Of a stretch of DNA of 64,000 nt, positions 25,652 through 39,100 are shown in pieces; positions within the stretch are counted from its first letter, which is position 1; each line of letters begins with the position of its first letter. The notes under the pieces were generated by a model. That model was given only the letters and a program-made list of their open reading frames with translations. It searched no databases and was not told where the DNA came from. The position numbers were made by a program, and so were the translations under genes. Source of the DNA: Ancylostoma caninum (lineage: Eukaryota; Nematoda; Chromadorea; Rhabditida; Ancylostomatidae); the NCBI GenBank assembly GCA_037903475.1, contig JBAJFG010000328.1, positions 496,001 to 560,000 of the forward strand. Direction: 5' to 3'.

Positions 25652-27145
25652 ATTGAAAACCTCTTATGCAGAGAGAACAACGTTATAATTAAAAATTTGA
25701 ATCAATACACCTGCTGTTTGTCTTAGAGATTGCACAAATCACAAGGAAAGAAAAAAGGAAAACACAAGGAAAATGAGACTGGCTTTAAGCCTTCTTTGCC
25801 CATTCTTTACTATCCTCGTACAAGAAATGTACCTGAAAGTTTTAAATTAGTTTTAACCGCCACTTCATCTTCTTCAAATGTCAAATAGACTTTTCAAAGA
25901 TCAAGACTGCAAATATCTTCGAAGACAGGGTTGAGAATGAATTGACCTATCAAAAAAAAAATGAAAATAATATTTGGAAGCTTAATAATTTGCGTAGTTT
26001 TGAGCCGAAAGTTAGAAGACATACCGCTGTGCATTGAAGTGCTTCACGGCTACTGAACTAGCCAACAGCTTTGAAGCACATTAAAAAAGACACATTAAAC
26101 ATTTAAAAAAAAAGCTTTAAAAAACCATTTTTTCCCAACCAGGATTGTTGTAACATGTTTGTTTATCGAGGCTTCTTATGTTTCACAGCAAGATCGAAAA
26201 GAACTTCACAATCTTGAAATGTGCTGAACGCTGCTCGCAATCCATGAATTAGGTGGTTTGCTGTGACGGCGATGTGACGGTAATTGCCGCCATGACCTGC
26301 GGGTGCGCGCCTGGCATGCAACAAAATGGGCGTGGCCACAAGTTTACGGACCGAGCATGTACGCCGGTGTAAATCTTGCTGAATCTCCTGAAAATTTGTG
26401 CACGGGGTTATCGGACATGCCGAAAAGAAAAGATCACGTCCATTTTGTCCTGAAGCGTAGTATTCTTGGAGTACGGTACCCAAAATTACCAATTATATCA
26501 AAGCTATTACACACGCTGATGGCGACAATTGAAATGATTTTGGAAACAGAAGCCTATCTTGAGCATGAATAATCTCCTCAGAATTAGCAGTGCGTAAATG
26601 TCTTTCACTATAGCTTCCGAAAGCGAACTCAGCTTTTCTAATTTCGTACAGCTTTCCGCTTCTTCCAATGCTGAACTCAAACTGGAGGTAGAGGTTTTTT
26701 GCGGGACCTCTTCCTTCCTTGCGTCACATCCCTAAGCAGTTGTTGGAGAAGGCATGACATATTTCAGTCAACTTATAAGAGATGAAAAAAAGGCCTAGTA
26801 AGGCGAGCTATAAAAAATTGCTCGTGGGTAGCACATGTATCAACTAGGTCAGTAAGCACTAGTAGCTGCTGATTCAATATGCTGCTGATCCAGTATATGA
26901 ATAAAAGTTCAATAATATAGCTGGACTGTTCGATTAAACTGTTCAGTTGAGGTCATCGGCGCCACATCGCGATTGTTGATAGAAGTCCGGTTTCTGACAT
27001 TCCGCGCACACTTCTTTTTATCGAAAAGTTGTTAATGAAAACGTATCATACTTTAAACAAAACCCAGCTCGTCGCACGCTCGCGAAGACATTGATTTTCT
27101 GCGAAACCATTCAGTTCTCAATTCTGTCCTTCCTGTATTCCCAGT

Positions 27146-30100
27146 ATGAGAATTTTACTCCTACTTCTTATTGCCGGCTGTTCGCTTCCTCAGAGAATAG
27201 CACAAGGACGTGAAAGTACAGGAAAATCTGAACCACTTGCTTCAATCAGTATTTCTCCAGCTACCTATCCGACTGCTCGACGTGACGATAACATTGTGGA
27301 TGATTTCGATGGTACAAAGGTGATGTCGCTGTATGAGCTCCATCGACGTATCTGTGTGTTAGTGTATTGTTCAGGTTGCTGACCCTTACCGTTGGTTGGA
27401 AGATCCGGACGCACCTGAGACTCGTCGATTCGTGAGCGAGCTAAATGCCATTTCAGAACCTTTTCTCGCCAAAGCTCCCAATCGCGAGGATATAAGAAAC
27501 AAGTAGGTTTGAAGTATTGCTGTCCTCTAACATATTTCATATGTAGTGGAACGTTTAGCGGATGGGTTTGGCGGATCCACTTTCCTTATGTATTAGCACC
27601 ATTTCGTTATATTGGACGCCTCTTTAGTTGTTTACCCGCAGTGCTGATGTTGGGGGAAAGAGGCAGTTCGTGCAACCCGGAAGATGGGTCATTAAATTTT
27701 GAAAGAAAATATTCCATGGAACAATCAAAAATTGGTATTAGCTTGTATTTAATTTTGCTTAGTTGTTATTTTCAAAATACTATTTTTGTCATCTAACATT
27801 AAACTGATATTTGTTGTGATTTTTTTTTCCACCCGGGTCCCCAAAGTAGCGCAGACCACAGTTTTTCCTACTTTAAGATGAAGGGCATTTTTGCAAGGGG
27901 TGTCCTCCTTACTTCACAAGACGTCAACAGGTGGTCGTAGCAGCATAGGCGGGTTTCGCAAAGGTTGTCGGCAATCGCAGCGATGCCAAAGAGCCCTCAG
28001 ATCTTGTGATTGCAAATGTGGTCTGAGCTCGTAGTACCAGCAATTTTCAATACATCTTCATCTGTTGAGATGGCATTCCACTTGCTTAGGGGCTGGCCAA
28101 CACTCCCCACAATACAATGCGACAGAAGGAACGGCTACTTGATGCAACTTTAACGTAGGCTGATCCGCAATCTTCTTCTCGTTCAGCACTCCTGTCATGA
28201 ACCACCTTACGCCTGTAATGTTGGTGCGAGTGTTGTGTTCTCACTGGCTGGGAGCGTTGGACTAAGGTACCTGTATAGCTTCGTTCTGGGAGGTCTTTGC
28301 CATCAACTTGGATGGTAGCAGACTCGTCGGTCGACTTGCACTCGAATTTCTTTGACGTAACGTTGAGCAGCCGGAGATCGGACCGCGCTAACGCTCTTTT
28401 CAAGCATCCCACGTCCTCTGGTCTCTTCAAATTGTACAATACCTGCCAGAAAGAAATCACCTTTTCAACTTTTGTTTATAACTTCTTTTTATGCAAAGCC
28501 TGGAATTTCCAATTTTGGCAAATAATGTAGCTATTCAATGCTAATACATAGATCTGCTAAGCTCCTCACTGCGCTTGCAAATTTTCATTAAAAATTCTCA
28601 ACTTAGAAAGGTAAAAACCCTTGATTTCGCACTACTCGCACTCGGCTACTGTGCGACTTGTAGTACTGCAATTTTCACCAAAACGGAACTTTTCCTAGAA
28701 AATGGATTCACATTCAACGGAAATGCAGTGAGTTGAGAGAGAATCCTGACATCTCCAGATGCTCATGAGCATCAGCACATCACCTTGAAGTTGACTCAAG
28801 CAGTTCGAGCCATTTTGGATCGCATCTGCGGTCGGATTGTGGATCTCCTTCTGCATGATGCTCTAGCTCAAGCACAAAATTTTGTGTATATTGGTGCTCG
28901 GAGGATGTTCAACTAAGGATCAACCAAGATCAAAGATGGGTTGAGAGAACTCAAAATGAACAGTAGCAGTGACTTGTTAGCTTTCGCGATCTATTCTCTA
29001 GATTCCGCCTCTGGCATAGGAGTATGAATTTCTTAACGCTTTATTTGAGTCGCACAGTAGATTTCAAGCTTTCTTAGCTCGCTTTTATAGGAACACAGCC
29101 CGGTACCTCAGTTCTCTGGGCTGGTTGTAATCCCCTCTCATTTTGTCACAACATGTTTCGAACATGGCTCGAGACGGGGCGCGCCAGGTTCGCGCCGAAC
29201 CACATGCTAATACACGCGAGAGCGGTGCGTCGCGAAGGTGTTGCGAGTCTGTCACGTTGTTGGGAGGTTGTCAGGTTGTCTCGAATTCATGAACTTCGCG
29301 ACAACCTGACAACGAAAGTGGAGAACTTGACAGAAATGATGCTGGAAATCGCTATGCGCGGAGTGTCTCGAAGTTTTCCTTGTGTACGACCGAGCTCGTG
29401 ACGCTTCGTAAAGTATTTTTTACGTCAATTCGGTGATAACTGTGTTGCTGGAACCTATATGGGCAAAAACTCGATGCTGTAGCAGCTTCCTGTCAACGGA
29501 AATCGAACCCGTCAGGGTACGTGTGAGAGCAACCGACATTACCACTATGCCTTCACGCACACAATTGGCACTCGTTAGTGGAATTACTGGAGCCCTTCTC
29601 ATATCGATAATGGTGCTTGTACCTGAGGCAAAACTTGCTGAATGTTCCATAACCCAAATCTTCACCGATTTTGTTCACCACCACCACCAGGATGTGCGCA
29701 CCTTCGAAGCGCACGCATGTCAGGGTTCAAACTCCTGGTCGCGCAGAGATTTTGCAGGCAGATGTGCCAGCTCGTGACACTCCCACGCCAAGCTCGCGCC
29801 TTGTTCCGAAGTGTTACGAGCTTCGATCTTACATGTTGTGACGAACTTGGGGAGAATTGCTACCATCCCTGACATATGCTAAAGATCATTGCATTTCTGC
29901 GTGCTATATTTTACCTTACTCGACACTTGATTGGACGTTATCGTTCTATGCTTGCTCTAGAAAATGATACGCATCATTATAAATAACGATCCCCTTATCG
30001 AAATCATATTCTTCCCGAAACAAAAATCAAGGCTTGAGAACTGTGACGTGCACCCTTAGTGACTATGTGTTCGGCTTGGATATCTGGAACGGTTGAGCAC

Positions 30101-33100
30101 CCTCCTAGAACCAGTACAAGTAGGGTAAAATATATCACGCAGAAATGCTATGATTTTTAGAAAATGTCAGAGGATCGAGGTACCGGGCCGTGTTTCTGCA
30201 GAAGCAAGCTAAGCAAGCTTGAAATCGATTGCGCGATTCAAGTAAAGCGTTTAGAAATTCAACTTCTCATGCCAGTCGCCGAATCTGGAGAAAAGAGCAC
30301 GGAAGCTAACAAGTCACTGCTACAGTTCATTTTGAATTCTCTCAACTCATCATATTCGGAAAGCTTTAGGTGTCATCCTCTATCCAGGTCTTCGAACAGC
30401 CATGCCTTTTCCCGGAAAGCAAATATGAGGTTATGAACATTTCTTTCTCCATCAAAATTAAAATTCAAAGCTTGAGAATGTAATGTGCACCATTGGTGGC
30501 CATGTATCCGGCTAGGGTCGGGACAGGTAGGGATTAGGGTGTTGTCTACACTCTTCTTTTGCTTTCTGATGACATTTTTGGAGAAGGGCGTTAGCCATTC
30601 ATCTGAATCCCAATGTCATGGTTCCCGTAGCACAAATCCGCCTCAGCGCATTCATGGTTCAACGGTATTCTTCCAGGTGGATTGTAGTTGCGGAATAAAC
30701 GGATTCATGAATTTTCCTATCGAGATTTTCTCGAAATAAACGCAGTAGCGCTTCGTACGCCTTCTTGCATCTATTTGGAGGTGTCCCTCGACAAAATCTC
30801 ACCAGTTTGTGAATGAGGCGATTTCCGCTATCTTCGGACAACTTGAGATACCGATAAAATGTTAAGTGAAGTGGGGATGTGCCCAAGAAATGAACGAGAC
30901 ATTGATGGTTCGAGGATTTCCATTCTGTTCATAAAGATCTGTGAAGTTACTCTTGTGATGGTCCTGCATAACGAGTTGAATGCTACAGAAGAAGCGAACT
31001 GTTGTTAAAATACGCGTGCACAGCCATTCAGAAGTTTTAAACCGCAGCCCGAACAGTGTGATGCGTCAAGGAGAAGTCCTATCAGCAGCTCATCCCATTT
31101 CTTATCATCGTTACCTCAATTGCTGCTCGAGCTTTCATCACTTTAGCAGCAGTTGCTGGAGGATGACAGCAACCGAGGGACTATGACAACACCTAGGAGG
31201 AGATGCGCTTGCGGTCTCTACTCGAGGTAGCACGCTGTTCGGCCGCGTTACACTTACTCACACTTACATTTATTACGAACTTTTTAGCGCTTTTTGCAAA
31301 ATGATCATGTTTGAGCCGTAGTTGAAGGCTGCAAATCTATTATATAGTATCTGTTGTCTGTATTAGCCGTAAGTTCATCGCCCTCCTGATAGGGCGTTTC
31401 CTCCTCTTTCGAATGCTGCTTGAATATTCTGGCTAGCTCTTTTCGGAGGGTTTTTGTGAAGTCGCGAACAAATCATGAGCCGACGTGATTTTCGGGTGAT
31501 TATGGTTCATGACTTCAAAGTCGATCACTGTTTGTCGGATGCTTGCGGTAATCTTGCATTTGTTTTAGCTTCGAATCCCCTTCCAAATAAGCAGTGAACT
31601 ATTCGGTCGCAAATTTTTCTTCCGTCGATTTTGATCCCAAAAGCAACCACGGTCGTGACCACAGGTTGTTCTCTGATGATCAAGCGTTGAGAAGAGTCGT
31701 GGAACCTAATCCGGGTCCAACCATTTGGACTTTGAGGGCAGGGATGGAGGCTCACTATGCTACAGTTTCAAAACATTTGACTTCAATCGCCATGACAAGA
31801 AAGGTGCGGAAGTGAACACCCCACGATCTGACAGATGACCAGCGTCTCACCCGCTGTGTCATCTTTTCTAACTTAATTTCTCGCCTCAAAAACTACCCAT
31901 TTCTACACCGCATAACAGCTATCAATGGAGCTTGGTTCCTGTGCGATAAAAAGAAACGTGAATTCGTTTCGGTAGACACTTCCTCCTATCTCCAACTTTT
32001 TCTAAGTCAAGTCTTCGCACTAGGGAGGTTGTGTCTGGAGTGTGCTGATACTGTAAGAGTGTGATCCACTGCAGTCTTCTCCAACCTAGTCAAGTACTAA
32101 CATCAGAGTTCTGGTCATATAATTTCGAGTTGATACCAGCAAATCTGCTATAGATATGGTCGGCAGTGGCGAACAAAAACTTTTCCCCTCCTCCAAAGTA
32201 ACGTTACGCCTCACTCTCCAAAATTCACGCGACAAAACTGATATAGTAAGGCATCAAGGTTTTCACTCATTGACCTCATTACTCAGACCATTACCCCACT
32301 GTACTTCTTTTTTCCGAGCTCCAGATGCAATCTTGCGACAGCAGCAGACTGCTGATCTGGAGCATGCTGAAATCGCCTTTCAAAAGTTTGCAGATCCTTG
32401 TGATCTCGGTTTTAGTAGTGGAGGCATGCAATCCTCGTAGAATTGTCAGGGAGGATCTACTGACTTGAACGGTTGCTGAAGCGATGAAAAATTTGTGTTT
32501 GAGCCGAGTTAAAACACTTTGAACTGGTGTGTCCACTTCGGCAATTAATTTCGCAACAACCTAATATTATATAACAGAATTATTTAGCATTTCAGACTCA
32601 GCAAGCTTTATGACTTTGAAAGATACAGCTGCCCAGCGAAGCATGGAGAATTCTACTACTATAGCCACAATACAGGGCTCCAAAATCAAAGGTGAGTACT
32701 GGAAGCTTGTTTGTTGTTGAAAAAAAAGAAACTTACCTCACACCGCCTCGAGTTCACGGTTTTTTTTTCTTCAAATCCGAAGTTTCGAAACTTTCATTTT
32801 TTGTGATGAAGTACTTTCGACACCCTGGCTTGGCTTCGGGTTCTTTGATGATAGCTCAGCGTAAGGATCTCCCCAGAAGTCCTAGTAGGACGTACTTTGA
32901 CATCATCAATGCGAAGCGATAGGAATAAAGAACGCCCTGTGGTTCAAATATCGCTGTTGATGCGGCACATATTAGGTTGGTGCAAAAGAAATAATGATTT
33001 TTGTAAAATGTAAGGTCTACGCCGATGATATCAAAATTTACTCTCCCGTTTCTACTGAATGCGATACAGATCGTTTACAGTGTGCAATCAATGAACTATA

Positions 33101-36100
33101 TTTTTGGTCGAACGCTTGGAATCTACCGCTTTCCATAGAAAAGACTAAAGTCTTGCACTTAGGTCATAATAACAAAAAGGCTGATTACAGCATTAATAAC
33201 ATTGCACTCCAATCCGTTACTGAGATTCGAGACCTTGGTTTTCAAATAGACGAAAAACTCAGTTTTGATAACCACTGCAGAACAATTGTAAACAAAGCTA
33301 ACCAAAGATTGTATAATCTTTTCAAGTCGTTGTATACTAAGAATAGTAAAATATTAATTGCAGCATACAAGACTTATGTTAGATCTATTTTAGAATATGG
33401 CACGAGTGTCTTTATCTGCTTCAAAAAATCGAACATTAAAAGGATAGAAAGTGTACAGAATAACTTCACTAGAAGGTTATATCTAAGAATGAATGGATTC
33501 AATTACGAAAACATACCCAATAGTTCTGCCCGTAATAAGCATCTGAATCTTAGCTCACTTCTGGAACGGAGAAAAGTCAATGATCTAGTCATGATTCACA
33601 AAATTCTAGCTGGCATCACCAGTGTCAACATCACGAGTTTCTTTAAATTCATCACTTCCACTACTAGGGGTGATTTGAATAAGATTTCATTTCATAAAGC
33701 AATTACATCCACAAGGCAACACTTTTTTGTTAACCGTGCCGGAACCCAGTATCTGAATCTCAGCAAAAATCATCGCATCCCTACTAAAGTGAAACAATTC
33801 AGGAAATTGGCAAAACGATTCATCAGGTCATCAAATGTTTCCAATACTTTTCTATAAAATATACTGCTTCGTTCATGTACTATAGTGGCTATCATCTATG
33901 ATATGTAATATACGTCAATTGTGTTTTTATTCCTGCCCACATGGTTTCCCCATGTAATAAATAATAATAATAATAAGTTTATGTGTTGAACTTATTTTCC
34001 CCGTGACTTCAATGAGCGATGAAATCAACAGAAGGTATAATTCCTTTGACCAGCAAGAAGCCTCGCTTATTCTATGAGCAGCTCCCTGATGCATGGCTGC
34101 CACAACTCGGAAAATTGTGAAACAAAGGACAAAAAAGCACGTTTTGAGACCGTCTTTTCCGACAATTTTGCGAGATAAAAGCTTCCAGAGCTGGAAAGAG
34201 CAGCAAAAATAGGAAGTGATTACTGCTAAAACGTTTTCCAGCTAAGCTATCAAAATTCAATTCGGATCACGGTAGCAAATTTCGACCAAAAGCTGGGATT
34301 TGAAAATGCGCTTTTGAACATCTCGAGAATTTTCCTGCAGGTCCTAGTTTCTCAGCAAACAACATCAGTAGGCACCCTTGAAGGTGTTCTTTCTGAAAAG
34401 CAGTGTGCAAGAAATTATCAGTCTGGAATCCTATAAATAGCAAGGGAAACGCTGTGAAAAGTGCTCGTCAGCGTCTCCGACAGCAAAGCCGTTGCAGCAG
34501 AGCTCATATGGCGAGTAAGTACTTAGTTCCCGCCCTAATACAAAGAAATGACTTGAACTGTATTGCTTGTGGTGTTGCAGAAAAGTATTTGAAAACTGAA
34601 AAGGCATTGCTTGGTAATTTTCAATTATTTCGCGACTCCCAACTCTTTTAGAGTACATATACATACACTCATACATATACTACAAAAGAGCTTGTTTTGC
34701 TCTGCAAGAAGTAACCATGTCTAGAAATCATACTATGTCCAGACAAAATTATATGGTTTTGAAAAAATGTGCCGCATTTTCTGCACCTACCTAACATACA
34801 TATGAAACAAAGGGGAAAATCCCTGCCTAGATAGTCTCGAGCAAAATTCTGTTCCCTTCCGCGATCCATTAATTTTCTCACTTCTACTTCACATCTATAG
34901 TACCTAAGTGTCGCAGCATCATTCCTCTACTTCAATAATGATGATTGCAATAATTATGCTGCGAGATCCTTTGCTTCATAGTAGGGCTGTTTTCCCGGAT
35001 AGTCGAAAGGTGAGTAACGATAGTTGAGATAAGAAGTTTCCTAGTGATTAGCAAAAAATTTCCCCCAGTAGAAGTGTCAATCTCACTCAATATATGACAA
35101 ATCACCTAATATGCTCAGGTCATCTCGCATTTGAGAGTTCCAAAACAAGTCAAAGCAAAACGATTTTTTCACAATGACTCATTGGTTTATCGAAGCTTAA
35201 GCTTATCGATTTCCATAAGCAAATATTGATGCAGCTACTGTTCTGTGAACACACTGAAGCCATTTCAGCGTAATATTTCGACAAGCATCTCTGAAACAAA
35301 AAGACATAGGTGAAGTTTTCCTGGATCCAAACAGCATGTCGGCCGATGGTACTACCTCCATCAGGTAACTTGGTCGTATATGCACAAGAGCCTATTTTTT
35401 TAAAGGCGAAGAGGGTCAAGGCTGTCGAATATTGCACTCGCCCCAAGCTATGAATCCCCACGCTTTTGACCCTCTCTGCTTCTTCTGTTCACGCTGTACC
35501 GTTGGGGCATCTCTTTCATACTCAGAGACTCGTTGAGTGAATATGAGCACTCCAAAGAGCAGCAGTGTTTGTAAGATAATCGCAGCGGCAAGACTCGCGT
35601 TTTTTAGATCAATTTTAACCTTCAAGCATACAAACTGATCTTCAAAACTCTGGCCCTCGGACCTGTGAAGTGATCGTGTATTCCTTAACATTTATTCTGG
35701 ATCGGTTGTTGCTTGGTGTTGAATCTCTGGAGAGCGTGGCCCCATCTCAAACCTCTACTCAGCGTTAGTGATATCCAACCGTTTTCCTCTCAACAATCCT
35801 ACCTTTTGTGTTCTTGGGAAACATAGCTGCGAACAGCGGCGACGTCGGTTTCGCCTGGGTACGGATGCAAAGCTAGCTAAATGTAAAATGTAGGAGCAGC
35901 ACTTGGGAGAGATGCAGTACCCACAGCCTTTCCTCCTCATTTGCATTACAATTGGAGTTACTAACATGAAGACTTCGGAGGGGGTAGGCCTTATTGAGCT
36001 TAATCGTCACATTTTCATGAAAGTATGCAGAAGTGGACTGAGGATGGTTCTATCCTCGCGTACGGAGTCAGCGAAAAAGGCAGCGACTGGAACGTTGTGA

Positions 36101-39100
36101 GGGTAAGCGTTCTAAAGTCTTGAACCTCGCTTACAACCATCATGTCGGCCAAGCAAAAATTAGCTTGCTTACCTAATCGTTTACTTTCAGTTTCGCACTG
36201 CAGACAAGAAAGATCTCAAAGACGTTATAGAAGGAATAAAACACTCTGAGCTGGCTTGGTTAAAAGACAACTCTGGAGTGTTCTATAGCAAATATCCTCA
36301 CCCAAAGGTTCAAGTTCCTTCTCGATAATCATTCTCCAAATATTGCTAACAAATTCACATGTATCAGGCTACGGAGGGCAAATCGGCTGAGAAGCATGAG
36401 TATCACTCTCTTTACTTACATCGCATGGGAACTGATGGTGACCAAGACATACTGATTTATGACAGAGGAGACAGCCCCGACAATTTAATGTAAAGCTTAT
36501 CGGTGGTGCTTTTCTACATATTTACTAAGATCATAGACTGCCTCGTTGCTCGTGTTCAGCTCTGGAGAAGTGACAGAAGATGGCAGATATTTGCTCATCT
36601 ACGTTGAGTCGAGCGATGTTCCATTCAATATGCTGTACTACCACGATTTATCAAATTCTGGAAAAATCAGTGGAAAAATCAAACCCAAACCTCTATTCGA
36701 CAAATTGGATGCAAGATACACGGTGCGTCGCTCTATTCTACTTGCTCCATCCGTCAGGTTTTCATTTGGCATCTTAGGATCATGCTATTTCGAAACAGCC
36801 TAAGCAGAATCCCGCAGTATTTCGGGAAGGAATCAGAACAGCTAGTTATTGGAATTGTGCAGATCATTCAAAACCAGGCATTGTATTCTGTGTGCCTTTC
36901 CGCAGGTGCGAATGTTGAGGGGGAATAGACAACCATACGCCGCGCGCTTGTTTAGAAGTGACTATGGGCTACTAACTGGCGTTTTCACCAGGTCATACAT
37001 CATATAATACAACTTATGGGACTCAACTTATCAATTTAAGTTTTCGACTGTGCCGCCTTAAAGAGTACTTCGACTGCTGATGATTACTGACGGCGGTCAA
37101 GATGTTTCTTAGCACATGAAAGTTGATAAATATTTCTGGAATGACGGCAACGCTCTTTGCGAGCTCTTTGGGTCTAGGTCGTGTGAGTTGGTGAATACTG
37201 AAAAGGTAAAGTATTAGTAAATACTGAAAAAGGCACACACTTCGGCACAGATGTGTAACCACATCATTCGATTGCCCAGCGGAACGATCAAACATCCACC
37301 AATGCGTCAAACATTGGGGGACAGAAAAAATCCGGGCTCCCCCCTCCCCCCTTGTGTCCGCTGCTGTTATGTTTTTTATACGACTTATTATACGTCGTAT
37401 TCGAATATACAAATACATGTCAAATTACGCGTTTGGAGAGGAACCAGGTATTAGCTACATTTCTTGAGCAAAATCTTTCCTATTCTCCAATGTTCGAGGC
37501 ATTAGTAGATCTTTATTCGTTCCGCTGGGCAATCTTCGAAAATTTGCTACAAAACAAAAAAGAATCTTGTGTTAATCTCGAGTATCGTTAAACACAAGAT
37601 TTTATACGAATTCGGAGAACGCCGAGATTAACTGACATGGAATCTTGTGTTAGTACATGGAATCTTGTGTTAGTACATGGAATCTTGTGTTAGTTTTGTT
37701 TCGATTGTTTATTTTTATTATAAATTTCAAATAAAATCTTATAAATATTTTCATTGATTTCATTTTCCATCCCAAATCGGCGGAGACTCCACTTCGTTCC
37801 TATGCCCCTCCAGCCCGCTTTCTGCATCCGGCGCTGCTATGAGACTATTTAGTCTGCCACAATAGATGCAGTGCTTGGTCTAACTCTCAACGGCGTTCGA
37901 GTGAAAAATTCTAGGAATCTCTAAGGGAAACCGCAAGAAAACGCTCCTCACATTGCATTGCTGAAGATTTTGAGGGATTAGTTGGAACACTATAACAAAC
38001 CTATAACTTTCACCAATTTACTAGTTTTAGGAGATAATCCCACTTTTTTTAAATTTGGATTGTGCTTGAATGAGGGGACACCCTACGCATAGTGAGAGTT
38101 GAACTTGAGGTCAACTGAAAAATTCGCTTGCAATTCTGTGGAGTGAACCATTATTCGTTAACAGAAGGTCTGCGCAAAAAACGGTCGAAGCATCGTGGAA
38201 AGAGCGCCGAAACCGCTAGTTGCAGCGCGATTTGGCAAACCATGTGAGTGGAAGAATTTACCCTGACCCCATCGCCCCAGACGAGAAACTGGGACTCGTA
38301 CCGCAATAATATTGTTATTTTCCTTCACATGCCTTCGTTTTTCTTAGTTTGGAGTGAGCTCAACATCAAGAAATTTGAGCTTGTTTTTTACTGCCTACAT
38401 ATTTATGAAAGGGTCTGATACCGAACTCATATTGAAGAGTCGAGCCAGCAGACCAGCTTTAGAGGTGGTGATATGAAATTTGGAGACAATTTTTCTGACA
38501 TGCCGATCCCAATAGGTTTAGTGATGAGTTCCAAAAGTAGGCGCATCATAGCGGAACTTATAAATTTTTTGGTGCCTACGTATTTATGAAACGCACTGTA
38601 TGCTTTATCCAACAATTACGACGCCAATGTTCAAGGACAGTCGAACATGTAAGCTCTCCTCATTTTCAGTACATCGATCACGACAACGATTCAATGCTCA
38701 TATTAACAAATCGAGATGCCCTCATGTTCAAACTGATTCGGGTTTCGCTAAGGAATGGTTCAATATGGGATGTTGTGCCTGAAAGTAAACAATCTGTCTT
38801 GTATGATGCTCTCCCCTTTGGAAAGGATCGTCTCCTTCTTACATACATAGAAGACGTCAAGGTAAGTCGGAGTAATTACCACAACATCGGGTAATGAAAT
38901 ATTATCTCAGACATGCGTGGAGGTGGAATGCAAGTTGAAAAGAGGAATTATTATCTTGCTGTATCACTCGGCGACCTCTCCTCCCCGTTCCCCAAATGGA
39001 AGGCGCGCCTCCCACCTACAAGTACCATTGTTGCTGTGGCTGATTACAAGTACCATTGTGGCTGATTTGGCATTGGAAATTCCCAGTTCAGCATGCTAAA

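Larger units (their letters stand above)
22867..27145. other. Intergenic region between the two peptidases
   Basis: Holds the repeat at 23372-23495 and a 67-codon membrane-like minus-strand ORF at 25448-25651. A 169-codon minus-strand ORF at 23550-24059 overlaps repeat-like sequence (two further ACAAAATCCG blocks near 23710 and 23760) and was not called. Nothing else is supported. Confidence 0.5.
27503..32595. other. Intron 2 of copy B
   Basis: Contains a MITE-like element at 29144-29842, a tRNA-like sequence and a mariner relic from 31474. Two diverged direct repeats of about 60 bases (near 30028 and 30470, each with CTTGAGAA and GTGCAC blocks) are also present. The rest is unrecognised. 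Confidence 0.5.

Noticed and set aside
26163..26492. 109-codon minus-strand ORF as a transposase C-terminus
   Set aside because: No catalytic or PPYSPDLAP-type motif is present and no terminal repeats were found around it.
37637..37698. CRISPR-like array
   Set aside because: Three 21-bp units are directly adjacent without spacers, and the genome is eukaryotic.
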